A model generated the notes under the pieces. That model was given only the letters and a program-made list of their open reading frames with translations, was not told the DNA's origin and made no database searches. The translations under genes and the position numbers were made by a program. DNA of 24,163 nt from an uncultured Rhodanobacter sp. (GTDB taxonomy: Bacteria; Pseudomonadota; Gammaproteobacteria; Xanthomonadales; Rhodanobacteraceae): contig CALCWL010000520.1 in assembly GCA_937906285.1 (NCBI GenBank), positions 1 through 24,163 on the forward strand, in the 5' to 3' direction. Of this stretch, positions 8,615 to 16,826 are shown piece by piece; within the stretch, counting starts at the first letter, position 1, and each line of letters starts with the position of its first letter.

Positions 8615-9714
8615 TGAGCCACTACGACCTCATCGTTGTCGGCGCCGGCATCGTCGGCGCCAGCTGCGCCGATGAGGCAGCGACGGCCGGTCTTCGTGTC
8701 GCCATCGTGGAACCTGGCCCCATCGGCGGCGGTGCCACCGCATGCGGAATGGGCCATCTCGTGGCGATGGACGACGATCCCGCCGAACTCGCGCTGGCGC
8801 GATATTCGCTGCGCCGCTGGGAGGATCATGTCGACCTCGCCGAAGCCGAATTCAGCCGCTGCGGCACCTTGTGGGTCGCCCGCAACGAAACCGAAGCCGA
8901 AGGCATCGCGCAGCGCGTCGCACGGCTCGAAGCCTCCGGCGGCGAAGCGGAGGCCGTCGACGCGCAGGCACTGTATCGTCTCGAACCGGCACTGGCGCCC
9001 GGCCTGTGCGGCGGCATGCTGGTGCCGCGCGAGGCCGTGGTGTATCCGCCGCGGGTGGCGCTGCACCTGGTGCGTCGCGCCCTGCAACGCGGCGCAACAC
9101 TGTATGCCGGCCGCGCCGTGCGCCGGCTGGGCAGGGCCACGGTGACGCTGGACGACGGCACCGTGCTGGCCGGCCCCGCCCTCGTCGCCACCGGCTGCGC
9201 GCTGCCCGAACTGCTGCCGCAACTGCCGCTGCGCCCGCGCAAGGGACACCTGCTCATCACCGAGCGCTATCCAGGGCTGCTGCATCACCAGGTGCTCGAA
9301 CTGGGCTACGCCAGCAGCGCGCACGGCACGGCCGGCAGCAGCGTCGCCTTCAACGTGCAGCCGCGTCCGACCGGGCAGATCCTGATCGGCTCCTCGCGCG
9401 AATTCGACGTGACCGATCCGGCGGTGTCCGGGCCGATGCTGCAGCGCATGCTGCAGCGCGCTTTCGACTTCATGCCGGCCCTGCGCGGGCTGCGAGCGAT
9501 CCGCGCCTGGACCGGGTTCCGCCCCGCCACGCCGGACGGACGTCCCTATCTCGGCGCCGTTCCGGACAGTACCGACCTGTGGGTCGCCGCCGGCCACGAG
9601 GGGCTGGGCGTCACCACCGCGCTGGGCAGCGCCCGGTTGATGCTCGACCTGTTGCAGGGACGTCCGCCGGCGATCGATCCGGCGCCCTACGCGCCGGCGA
9701 GGGCGCTCGCATGA
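8614..9714 (+). CDS. lhpB: D-hydroxyproline dehydrogenase, DAO-like FAD subunit
   Basis: This 366-residue FAD-dependent oxidoreductase of the DAO (D-amino-acid oxidase/glycine oxidase) family begins YDLIVVGAGIVGASCADEA (G10-x-G12-x-x-G15), with an acidic residue ending strand 2 (AIVEP). It closes with TGFRPATPDGRPYLG near residue 300 and GHEGLGVTTALGSARL near 328. It should oxidise cis-4-hydroxy-D-proline to 1-pyrroline-4-hydroxy-2-carboxylate. Its stop overlaps the next start by ATGA. The two following genes encode a small [2Fe-2S] protein and a second flavoprotein, the same trio as the heteromeric D-hydroxyproline dehydrogenase of Pseudomonas aeruginosa and, more distantly, the HcnABC and octopine/nopaline oxidase systems. 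This is therefore most likely the catalytic (beta) subunit of a complex rather than a stand-alone oxidase. Confidence 0.88.
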   Translation: MSHYDLIVVGAGIVGASCADEAATAGLRVAIVEPGPIGGGATACGMGHLVAMDDDPAELALARYSLRRWEDHVDLAEAEFSRCGTLWVARNETEAEGIAQRVARLEASGGEAEAVDAQALYRLEPALAPGLCGGMLVPREAVVYPPRVALHLVRRALQRGATLYAGRAVRRLGRATVTLDDGTVLAGPALVATGCALPELLPQLPLRPRKGHLLITERYPGLLHHQVLELGYASSAHGTAGSSVAFNVQPRPTGQILIGSSREFDVTDPAVSGPMLQRMLQRAFDFMPALRGLRAIRAWTGFRPATPDGRPYLGAVPDSTDLWVAAGHEGLGVTTALGSARLMLDLLQGRPPAIDPAPYAPARALA

Positions 9715-9965
9715 GCGCGGCCGGCACCGTGCGGCTCAGCGTGAATGGCGAGCCGGTCGCCGTACCGGCCGGCAGCAGCGTGGCTGCCGCGGTGGCAAGC
9801 GTCGCCGCGGCCCGCTTCCGGCGTTCGGTGCGCGGCGAGCCGCGCGCGCCGTTGTGCGGCATGGGCGTGTGCTTCGAATGTCGCGTGCGAATCGACGACA
9901 CGCCCCATCAGCGCGCATGCATGACGCCGGCGCGCGATGGCATGCAGGTGAGCACCGATGACTGA
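9711..9965 (+). CDS. D-hydroxyproline dehydrogenase, small [2Fe-2S] subunit
   Basis: This 84-residue ferredoxin-fold protein has the pattern C49-x4-C54-x2-C57-x12-C70 (LCGMGVCFECRV ... QRAC), which binds a [2Fe-2S] cluster as in HcnA-like proteins. The N-terminal stretch VRLSVNGEPVAVPAGSSV is the usual beta-grasp start. It overlaps the preceding gene by 4 bases (ATGA) and the following gene by 8 bases, so stoichiometric coupled synthesis is expected. In known heteromeric D-hydroxyproline dehydrogenases the corresponding gamma subunit relays electrons between the two flavoprotein subunits. The names lhpE and lhpF are used for the accessory subunits, but I am not certain which belongs here, so no symbol is given. 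Confidence 0.85.
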   Translation: MSAAGTVRLSVNGEPVAVPAGSSVAAAVASVAAARFRRSVRGEPRAPLCGMGVCFECRVRIDDTPHQRACMTPARDGMQVSTDD

Positions 9966-11235
9966 GCGTTACGACGTGCTGGTCGTCGGCGCAGGCCCGG
10001 CGGGGTTGGCGGCAGCGCGGGCCGCCGCCAGTCATGGTGCACGGGTCGGCCTGCTCGACGCGCAGGCCCGTCATGGCGGCCAGGTCTGGCGCCACGACGT
10101 GCTCCACGGCACGCCACGACCTGCACGGAAAGCCTTCGACCTGCTTGTCCGCACTCGCGGGCACGTGGAATGGCTGCCACAGCATCAGGTGATATCCGCC
10201 GACCATCGAACCCTGCTGGTGGAAACGCCGCGCGCAGCGATTCGACTGTCCTGCGGTTCGATGGTGCTGGCGACCGGAGCGCGCGAACTGCTCTTGCCGT
10301 TTCCGGGCTGGACCCTGCCCGGCGTGACGGGTGCCGGCGGCATCCAGGCGCTGGCCAAGCAGGGCTGGCCTGTCCACGGCAAGCGCGTCGTGGTGGCGGG
10401 AAGCGGCCCGCTGCTTTTGGCCGCCGCCGCCACATTGCGTCGGCATGGCGCTCGCGTGCTCGGCATCTACGAACAGGCGCCGGCGGCGGCGGTGGCCGCA
10501 TTTGCGATGCAGCTGTGGCGCTGGCCGGCACGCGCGGTGCAGGCCGCGCTTCTGCGCGCGAGACTTGCCGGCATTCCCTATCGCTGCGGCTCATTTGTCC
10601 GCATGGCGCATGGCCGCGACGCGCTGTGCGGCGTCGACGTCGATGATCCGCGCGGTCCGTTGCGCATCCCCTGCGACTTGCTCGCCGTCGGCTACGGCCT
10701 GGTACCCAACGTCGAGCTGGCCAGCATGCTTGGCTGCGCCCTGGATCACACCCGCGGTCACCCCTGCGTGCAGGTCGACGCCCTGCTGCGCACTAGTGTC
10801 GCGGGCGTTTACGCGGCCGGCGAGTCGTGCGGTATCGCCGGGCTTGCCGCTGCGCGCATCGAGGGCGGCATGGCCGGCCATGCCGCGGCTGGATTCCCGG
10901 CAGCAGCAACCGCCCTGCTCCCTTCGCGCCAACGCGCACGCCGCTTTGCGGACCTGCTGGCGCAGCACTTCGCGCTCGATGCGCGCACGCGCACGCTGGC
11001 CGGCGCCGACACCATCATCTGCCGCTGCGAGGACGTGACGCTCGCGGCGCTGGACGGCTTCACCGACGCTCGCGCGGCCAAGCTCGCCACGCGCTGCGGC
11101 ATGGGCGCATGCCAGGGCCGTATCTGCGGCACGGCGCTGGCCGAACTCGACCGTTTCCCGCACGGCGGTATCCGTCCGCCGCTGTTTCCCGCACGGCTGG
11201 CCACGCTGGCCACTGGCGATCCGTCTACCCCCTGA
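9958..11235 (+). CDS. D-hydroxyproline dehydrogenase, FAD/NAD-type subunit (HcnB-like)
   Basis: The protein is 425 residues. The N-terminus YDVLVVGAGPAGLAAARAAA holds the first dinucleotide site (G11-x-G13-x-x-G16), followed by HGGQVWR. A second, degenerate Rossmann turn VVVAGSGPLLLAAAA starts near residue 143. GVYAAGESCGIAGLAAARIEGGMAG closes the FAD fold. The C-terminal domain carries C355-x-C357 (IICRCEDV) and C380-GMGA-C385-QGRI-C390, a BFD-like cluster site. This architecture matches the alpha subunit of heteromeric D-hydroxyproline dehydrogenase and HcnB/opine oxidase subunit A. It presumably accepts electrons from the DAO-like subunit through the small iron-sulfur protein and passes them to a respiratory or other acceptor. 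The deaminase gene follows after 21 bases. Confidence 0.87.
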   Translation: MTERYDVLVVGAGPAGLAAARAAASHGARVGLLDAQARHGGQVWRHDVLHGTPRPARKAFDLLVRTRGHVEWLPQHQVISADHRTLLVETPRAAIRLSCGSMVLATGARELLLPFPGWTLPGVTGAGGIQALAKQGWPVHGKRVVVAGSGPLLLAAAATLRRHGARVLGIYEQAPAAAVAAFAMQLWRWPARAVQAALLRARLAGIPYRCGSFVRMAHGRDALCGVDVDDPRGPLRIPCDLLAVGYGLVPNVELASMLGCALDHTRGHPCVQVDALLRTSVAGVYAAGESCGIAGLAAARIEGGMAGHAAAGFPAAATALLPSRQRARRFADLLAQHFALDARTRTLAGADTIICRCEDVTLAALDGFTDARAAKLATRCGMGACQGRICGTALAELDRFPHGGIRPPLFPARLATLATGDPSTP

Positions 11236-11256
11236 CTACCAACGAGGCTTTTCCGC

Positions 11257-12162
11257 ATGAGCAAGCAGTCCATCTGGCGTGGCGTCATTCCTGCCATCAC
11301 CACGCCTTTCACGGTCGACGGCAAGGTCGACCATGCCTTCCTCGCCAAGCACGCTCGCATCATGCTCGACGCCGGCTGCACCGGCATCGTGCCGCTGGGC
11401 TCCCTGGGCGAAGGCGCTACGCTGAGTTTCGACGAGAAGGTCGCGATCATGCGCACCCTGGTCGAGGCATTGGACGGCGCGCCGGTTGTCCCCGGTATCG
11501 CTGCGCTGTCCACCGGCGAGGCCGTGCAGCTGGCGCGCGCGGCCAAGGCGGCCGGCTGCGCCGGGCTGATGGTGCTGCCGCCGTACGTGTATTCCACCGA
11601 CTGGCGTGAAATGGGCACGCACGTCTCGGCGGTGATCGCGGCCACCGATCTGCCGTGCATGCTCTACAACAATCCGCTGGCCTACAAGACCGACTTCTCG
11701 CCCGCGCAGCTGGCGGCGCTGGCGGCCGACCACCCCAACGTGCAGGCGGTGAAGGAATCCTCCGGCGACGTGCGCCGCATCGCCGGCATCAAGGCGCTGC
11801 TCGGCGATCGCCTGGAGATCCTGGTCGGCGTGGACGACATCATCGTGGAAAGCCTGCAGATGGGCGCAACCGGCTGGATTGCCGGCATGGTCAACGCCTT
11901 CCCGCGGGAATCGGTGGCGCTGTTCGAGCGCGCCAGCCAGCCGGGCGGCGTGGAAGACACCGCCGACCTCTACGCCTGGTTCCTGCCGACGCTGCGCATG
12001 GACACCGTGCCCAAGTTCGTGCAGCTGATCAAGCTCGCGCAGGACGTGGTCGGCCTGGGCAGCGAGCGCGTGCGCGCGCCGCGCCTGGTGCTGCAAGGCG
12101 CCGAGCGGGAAGCCGCGCTGCGCGAAATCCGTGCCGCCGTCGCCAACCGCCCGGGGCGCTGA
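11257..12162 (+). CDS. 1-pyrroline-4-hydroxy-2-carboxylate deaminase (DHDPS family)
   Basis: This 301-residue TIM-barrel protein of the dihydrodipicolinate synthase/N-acetylneuraminate lyase family has the Schiff-base lysine K166 (QAVKESSGD) and the conserved tyrosine Y137 (MLYNNP). The substrate-binding loop reads GSLGEGATLS instead of the GTTGEsp-type loop of true DapA, arguing against lysine biosynthesis. Between the D-hydroxyproline dehydrogenase and the semialdehyde dehydrogenase, the expected reaction is hydrolytic deamination of 1-pyrroline-4-hydroxy-2-carboxylate to 2-oxoglutarate semialdehyde plus ammonia. Several lhp/hyp gene names are in use for this enzyme, so none is assigned. 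One base separates its stop from the next start codon. Confidence 0.9.
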   Translation: MSKQSIWRGVIPAITTPFTVDGKVDHAFLAKHARIMLDAGCTGIVPLGSLGEGATLSFDEKVAIMRTLVEALDGAPVVPGIAALSTGEAVQLARAAKAAGCAGLMVLPPYVYSTDWREMGTHVSAVIAATDLPCMLYNNPLAYKTDFSPAQLAALAADHPNVQAVKESSGDVRRIAGIKALLGDRLEILVGVDDIIVESLQMGATGWIAGMVNAFPRESVALFERASQPGGVEDTADLYAWFLPTLRMDTVPKFVQLIKLAQDVVGLGSERVRAPRLVLQGAEREAALREIRAAVANRPGR

Positions 12163-12163
12163 G

Positions 12164-13759
12164 ATGGATGTCCAGCCGTTGCTGATCGCTGGCGAATGGC
12201 GCGCCGCACGCGAATCAGCCGAAAGCTTCCGCGCCATCGACCCATCCAGCGGCGAAGCGATCGGGCCGACCTTCCCGGTCAGCGGCGAAAGCGATCTGCA
12301 AGCGGCGCTGACCAGCGCCTGCGCGGTGGCCGACGAGCTCGCGGGGGCGCCGCCGTCGCGCATCGCGGATTTTCTCGACGACTACGCCCAGGCCATCGAC
12401 GACGACGCGGCGACACTGGTTGCGCTGGCGCATGCGGAGACGGCGCTGCCGGCGGATACCCGGCTGGCCAAGGTGGAACTGCCGCGCACCAGCCGGCAGC
12501 TGCGGCTGGCGGCACAGGCGGTGCGCAGCTTCGCCTGGACGCAGCCGGTGATCGATACCGCCGCCGGCCTGCGCGCCCATTACGCACCCCTGCACAAACC
12601 GGTGCTGATCTTTGGCCCGAACAACTTCCCGCTGGCGTTCAACGCCGTGGCCGGCAGCGACTTCGCCTCGGCCATCGCGGCACGCAATCCAGTGATCGCC
12701 AAGGCACACCCGTCGCATCCGGCGACCAGCCAGCGGCTGGCCGAGCTTGCCCATCGGGCCTTGCTGAAGGCCGGTCTTCCCGCGGCGTCGGTGCAGATGC
12801 TTTACCACTTCGACCAGCACCTGGGCTTGCGACTGGCACGCGACCCCCGGCTCGGCGCGATCGGCTTCACCGGCAGCCGCAGCGGGGGCCTTGCCCTGAA
12901 GGCCGCCGCCGACCAGGCGGGCATTCCGGCGTACATGGAAATGTCCAGCATCAATCCGGTGTTCCTGTTGCCAGGCGCGCTGGCCGAACGCGGCGCCGCA
13001 ATGGCGCAGGAATTTTTCGCCTCGTGCACGACGGGCAGCGGGCAGTTCTGCACCAACCCGGGGCTCGTCGTGGTGCCGGAGGATGCCGCCGGCGACGCTT
13101 TCGTCAGCACCGCCCTCGCGCTGTTCCATGCCGCACCGCCGGGCGTGCTGTTCTCCCGTGGCGTGCTGGAGCAACTTGACCAGGCAGTGGGCGCGCTGCG
13201 CGACTGGGGCGCCACTTGCCTTGTCGGCGGCGCCTCGGCCGGGCCGGGCTACCGCTACCGGCCCACCTTGCTGCAGATCAGCGCACGCTCGTTCCTCAAG
13301 CATCCCGCCAAGTTGCAGCGCGAGGCGTTCGGCCCGGCCAGCCTGCTGGTGCGCACACGCGATGCCGGCGAGATGCTGGCCGTGGCGGCAAGCCTCGAAG
13401 GCAACCTTACCGGCACGCTTTACGGCGCCAGCGATGGCAGCGATGACATGGTGCCGCTGGCGCAAGTCCTGCGTCCGCGCGTCGGTCGCCTGATCGCCAA
13501 CCGCATGCCTACCGGAGTCGCCGTGAGCGCCGCCATGAACCACGGCGGCCCGTACCCGAGCACCAGCCACCCCGGCTTCACCGCGGTGGGCATGCCGGGC
13601 GCGATCCGTCGCTTCGCCGCGCTGCACTGCTACGACAACGTCGACGATGCACTGTTGCCGCCGGAGCTGCGCGACCGCAATCCGGGTGATGTCGCGCGGC
13701 AGGTGGACGGCCGCTGGCGCAACGATGACCTCGGCCCCGGACGGAGTCCCGCACCATGA
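12164..13759 (+). CDS. 2-oxoglutarate semialdehyde dehydrogenase (aldehyde dehydrogenase family)
   Basis: The 531-residue aldehyde dehydrogenase carries FGPNNFPLAFN and AKAHPSHPATSQRLAEL (cofactor binding), GFTGSRSGGLALK, the general-base region YMEMSSINP (E259) and the nucleophile SGQFCTNPG (C296). The MEMSSINPVF and GQFCTNPG wording is characteristic of 2,5-dioxopentanoate dehydrogenases. It should oxidise 2-oxoglutarate semialdehyde to 2-oxoglutarate with NAD(P)+, the last step of the pathway, feeding the TCA cycle. The start is one base after the deaminase stop, with GGGGCGCTGAG as the only ribosome-site candidate. Its TGA overlaps the ATG of the following peptidase gene by four bases, so the peptidase belongs to the same transcript. 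Confidence 0.92.
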   Translation: MDVQPLLIAGEWRAARESAESFRAIDPSSGEAIGPTFPVSGESDLQAALTSACAVADELAGAPPSRIADFLDDYAQAIDDDAATLVALAHAETALPADTRLAKVELPRTSRQLRLAAQAVRSFAWTQPVIDTAAGLRAHYAPLHKPVLIFGPNNFPLAFNAVAGSDFASAIAARNPVIAKAHPSHPATSQRLAELAHRALLKAGLPAASVQMLYHFDQHLGLRLARDPRLGAIGFTGSRSGGLALKAAADQAGIPAYMEMSSINPVFLLPGALAERGAAMAQEFFASCTTGSGQFCTNPGLVVVPEDAAGDAFVSTALALFHAAPPGVLFSRGVLEQLDQAVGALRDWGATCLVGGASAGPGYRYRPTLLQISARSFLKHPAKLQREAFGPASLLVRTRDAGEMLAVAASLEGNLTGTLYGASDGSDDMVPLAQVLRPRVGRLIANRMPTGVAVSAAMNHGGPYPSTSHPGFTAVGMPGAIRRFAALHCYDNVDDALLPPELRDRNPGDVARQVDGRWRNDDLGPGRSPAP

Positions 13760-14973
13760 CCCCTGCACGCGCCAACTCGCAGATCGGCGGCCTCGATCTG
13801 GCCCGGACACGCGCCGGCCTGGCCCCCTGGCAGACGACCGCCGCGCCGATCGGCAGCGACGAATACCAGCAGCGCCTGCAGCGCGCGCGGACGCTGATGC
13901 AGGAACTCGGTGTCGATGCGCTGCTGGTTACCGCCGGCGCCTCGCTGCGCTATTTCAGCGGCATCGGCTGGGGTGCCAGCGAGCGATTGCTCGGCCTGCT
14001 GCTGACCGCCCAGGGCACACCCATCCTGATCTGCCCGGCCTTCGAGACCGGTTCGCTGGAACGCGTGCTGCGAATCGGCGTCGACGTTCGCACATGGGAC
14101 GAACATGAGAGCCCGCATGCACTGGTGGCCAGCGCGCTGCGCGAACGCCATGCCGGCAGCCTCGCACTCGACCCCGCCGCGGCCTACGCCGTCGCCACAC
14201 GCCTGCGCGACGCCCTGGGAAATTGCCGGCTCGCGGACGCCAGCCCGATCATCGACGGCTGCCGCATGCGCAAGTCGACCGCCGAGCTGGCGCTGATGCA
14301 GCAAGCCTGCGCGATGACGCTGCAGGTGCAGCGGCTGGCGGCGGGCGTGCTGCACGAAGGCATCAGCAACCATGAGCTGGTGCGCTTCATCGACGAGGCG
14401 CATCGCGCGCTGGGCGCCGACAACGGCTCCACCTTCTGCATCGTGCAGTTCGGCCAGGCCACCGCCTACCCGCACGGCATTCCCGGCGAGCAGCGGCTGA
14501 GCGCGAACGAGCTGGTGCTGATCGATACCGGCTGCGCCGTGCAGGGCTACAACTCCGACATCACCCGCTGCTACGTGTACGGCCGCCCGACCGCCGAGCA
14601 GGCGCGGATCTGGTCGCTGGAGCAGACCGCGCAGCGCGCCGCGTTCGACACGGTACGCCCCGGCGTGCCGTGCGAGGCAGTGGACGCCGCCGCGCGCGCG
14701 GTGGTGGAGCGCGCCGGCCTCGGGCCGGACTACCGCCTGCCCGGCATCCCCCACCGCACCGGCCACGGCTGCGGCCTCAGCATCCACGAGACGCCCTACC
14801 TGGTGCGTGGCGACAGCACCGCGCTGGAGCCCGGCATGTGCTGCAGCAACGAACCAATGATCGTGCTGCCCGACCGCTTCGGCATCCGCCTGGAAGACCA
14901 TTTCCACGTCACCGCCGACGGCGCCGCCTGGTTCACCGAACCCTCGCCCGCCATCGACCAGCCGTTCGCCTGA
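13756..14973 (+). CDS. M24 Xaa-Pro peptidase (aminopeptidase P / prolidase family)
   Basis: This is a 405-residue pita-bread metallopeptidase with a creatinase-type N-domain (about residues 35-165; LLVTAGASLRYFSGIGWG). All five dinuclear metal ligands are visible: D257 (LIDTGC), D268 (NSDITRC), H337 (GHGCGLSIHE), E366 (SNEPMI) and E380 (RLEDHF). Such enzymes cleave Xaa-Pro bonds at the N-terminus of peptides or in dipeptides. There is no signal peptide, so it acts in the cytoplasm. Translational coupling (ATGA overlap) to the 2-oxoglutarate semialdehyde dehydrogenase argues that its job is releasing proline or hydroxyproline from imported collagen-type peptides. Whether it is an aminopeptidase, a dipeptidase, or prefers Xaa-Hyp cannot be told from the sequence. 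Confidence 0.9.
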   Translation: MTPARANSQIGGLDLARTRAGLAPWQTTAAPIGSDEYQQRLQRARTLMQELGVDALLVTAGASLRYFSGIGWGASERLLGLLLTAQGTPILICPAFETGSLERVLRIGVDVRTWDEHESPHALVASALRERHAGSLALDPAAAYAVATRLRDALGNCRLADASPIIDGCRMRKSTAELALMQQACAMTLQVQRLAAGVLHEGISNHELVRFIDEAHRALGADNGSTFCIVQFGQATAYPHGIPGEQRLSANELVLIDTGCAVQGYNSDITRCYVYGRPTAEQARIWSLEQTAQRAAFDTVRPGVPCEAVDAAARAVVERAGLGPDYRLPGIPHRTGHGCGLSIHETPYLVRGDSTALEPGMCCSNEPMIVLPDRFGIRLEDHFHVTADGAAWFTEPSPAIDQPFA

Positions 14974-15009
14974 CCGGCATGCGCTGATCCACGCCATCGG
15001 AGCGTCACC

Positions 15010-16770
15010 ATGTCCGACTTGACCGACCGCCCCGGCATCGCCTCCATCGCCACGGCGGCGAGCGACGATCATGCCGGACGCTTCCGCGCGCTCTCCTCTC
15101 AGGAATGGACGTGGCGGCAGGCCCAGTTCGCCGGCGCCGACGAAGAAGACGTCCAGGCGCAGCCGGCCAATTGCCTGCCGCGCGTGGACGCCGCCAGCCA
15201 GGCCATGCGCGAACGGCACTGGGCAGGCGTGCTGGAACAACTCGACGCCATCCCCGCCGACGCATTGCACGGCGATGAGCAGGTCAGTTATCTGGTCTAC
15301 CGCAACCAGGTCGAAACCCTGCTGGCCGACCGGCATTTCCGCACCTGGCAGATGCCGTTCAACAGCGACACCTCGTTCTGGGGCAACCTCGGCTTCACCG
15401 CGCGGCGGCCGTTGCACAACGCAGGCGACTACCGCCGTTACATCGGCCTGCTGCGCGACATTCCGCGCTACTTCGACGAGCAGATCGCGAACATGCGCGC
15501 CGGCCTCGCGCGCGGCTTCAGCGTACCGCGGACGACCCTGGCCGGACGCGATCAGCCGATCGCCGCGGTGGTCGATGCGCAAGGCGCGGACAATCTGTTC
15601 TACACGCCGTTCCGGCAGATGCCCGCGAGCATCCCGGCGGACGAACAGGCCCGCCTGCGCGCGGCCGGCCTGGCTTCCATCGAAGACGCCGTGGTCCCGG
15701 CCCATGCGCGGCTGCTCGACTTCATGCGCAACGTGTACATGAAGCAGGCACGCGACAGCCTGGCGGCCGAGTCGATGCCGGACGGCGAGGCGTTCTACCG
15801 CGCGCAGGTCCGCAAGTTCACCACGCTGGACATCAGCCCCGATGCGATCCATGCGCTGGGTCTGCGCGAGGTGGCGCGCCTGCGCGCGGAGATGGAGCAG
15901 ACGATCCACGCGACCGGCTTCAAGGGAAGCTTCGCCGGGTTCCTGCATTACCTGCGCACCGATCCGAAGTTCTACCCGAAGAGCGCCGACGAACTGCTCA
16001 AGCAGGCCGCGTGGATCGCGAACCGGGTCAATGGAAAAATCGGCCAGTACATCGGCCGGCTGCCACGCCAGCGCTTCGTGATCGAGCCGGTGCCGGCGGA
16101 TCTGGCGCCGTTCTATACCGGCGGCCGCGGGGGCGCCGGCTACTACATGGTCAACACCGGCGACCTGCCCTCGCGCCCGCTGTATGCCCTCACCGCACTG
16201 ACCCTGCACGAATCATCTCCCGGCCATGCCCTGCAGATGCCGCTGGCGGCCGAGCAGGAGGATTTGCCGGCATTCCGCCGCAGCAACCACCTCTCCGCCT
16301 ATACCGAAGGCTGGGCGCTGTACTCGGAACGGCTCGGCGTGGAAATGGGTTTGTACGACACGCCGTGGGAGCGCTTCGGCTACCTCGGCTACCAGATGTG
16401 GCGCGCCTGCCGGCTGGTGGTCGATACCGGCATCCACCATCTGCAATGGAGTCGCGAACAGGCACTCGACTACCTGCGCGAGTACACCGCGCTGGGCGAA
16501 CACGAGATCGAAACAGAAGTGGATCGCTACATCGCGTGGCCGGGCCAGGCGCTGGCTTACTACCTTGGCGAAATGGCCATCGTGGATGCACGTGCGCGCG
16601 CCGAAAAGGCGCTGGGCGAGCGCTTCGACCTGCGCGCCTTCCACGACACCGTCCTGGCGCTCGGTTCGGTGCCGCTGCCGGTGTTGCAGCAGCAGATCGA
16701 TCGCTTCATCGCCAGCGGCGGCAAGTCGCCCTACGCGAACGAAAAGCGCTGCGGCTGCAGGTCGTCCTGA
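15010..16770 (+). CDS. DUF885-family metallopeptidase, cytoplasmic form
   Basis: This 586-residue protein of the DUF885 (PF05960) family has the characteristic zinc-site motif LHESSPGHALQ (H400, E401, H406), spaced HExxPGH rather than HExxH. The glutamate-bearing helix AYTEGWALYSERLG follows (E433), and GQALAYYLGEMAI lies near the C-terminus. Many members in Xanthomonadales are secreted or lipoproteins; this one begins MSDLTDRPGIAS without signal peptide, so it should be cytoplasmic. The specificity of the family is poorly described. The gene starts 36 bases after the Xaa-Pro peptidase within the hydroxyproline operon, so a role in hydrolysing imported Pro/Hyp-rich oligopeptides is a reasonable inference. 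The C-terminal KRCGCRSS is an odd cysteine-containing tail. Confidence 0.85.
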   Translation: MSDLTDRPGIASIATAASDDHAGRFRALSSQEWTWRQAQFAGADEEDVQAQPANCLPRVDAASQAMRERHWAGVLEQLDAIPADALHGDEQVSYLVYRNQVETLLADRHFRTWQMPFNSDTSFWGNLGFTARRPLHNAGDYRRYIGLLRDIPRYFDEQIANMRAGLARGFSVPRTTLAGRDQPIAAVVDAQGADNLFYTPFRQMPASIPADEQARLRAAGLASIEDAVVPAHARLLDFMRNVYMKQARDSLAAESMPDGEAFYRAQVRKFTTLDISPDAIHALGLREVARLRAEMEQTIHATGFKGSFAGFLHYLRTDPKFYPKSADELLKQAAWIANRVNGKIGQYIGRLPRQRFVIEPVPADLAPFYTGGRGGAGYYMVNTGDLPSRPLYALTALTLHESSPGHALQMPLAAEQEDLPAFRRSNHLSAYTEGWALYSERLGVEMGLYDTPWERFGYLGYQMWRACRLVVDTGIHHLQWSREQALDYLREYTALGEHEIETEVDRYIAWPGQALAYYLGEMAIVDARARAEKALGERFDLRAFHDTVLALGSVPLPVLQQQIDRFIASGGKSPYANEKRCGCRSS

Positions 16771-16826
16771 CAATCGCGGCACTGCACGGAAGCAGGCCCC
16801 CTCCAAGCCGTTGCCGGATCACGCCC

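Noticed and set aside
11257..12162. DHDPS-family gene as lysine-biosynthetic dapA
   Set aside because: Operon position between hydroxyproline enzymes and a GSLGEGATLS substrate loop instead of the DapA-type loop favour the deaminase.
13630..16209. 859-codon minus-strand open frame opposite the peptidase genes
   Set aside because: The plus strand encodes M24 and DUF885 proteins with complete metal-binding motifs; this frame has no family features.
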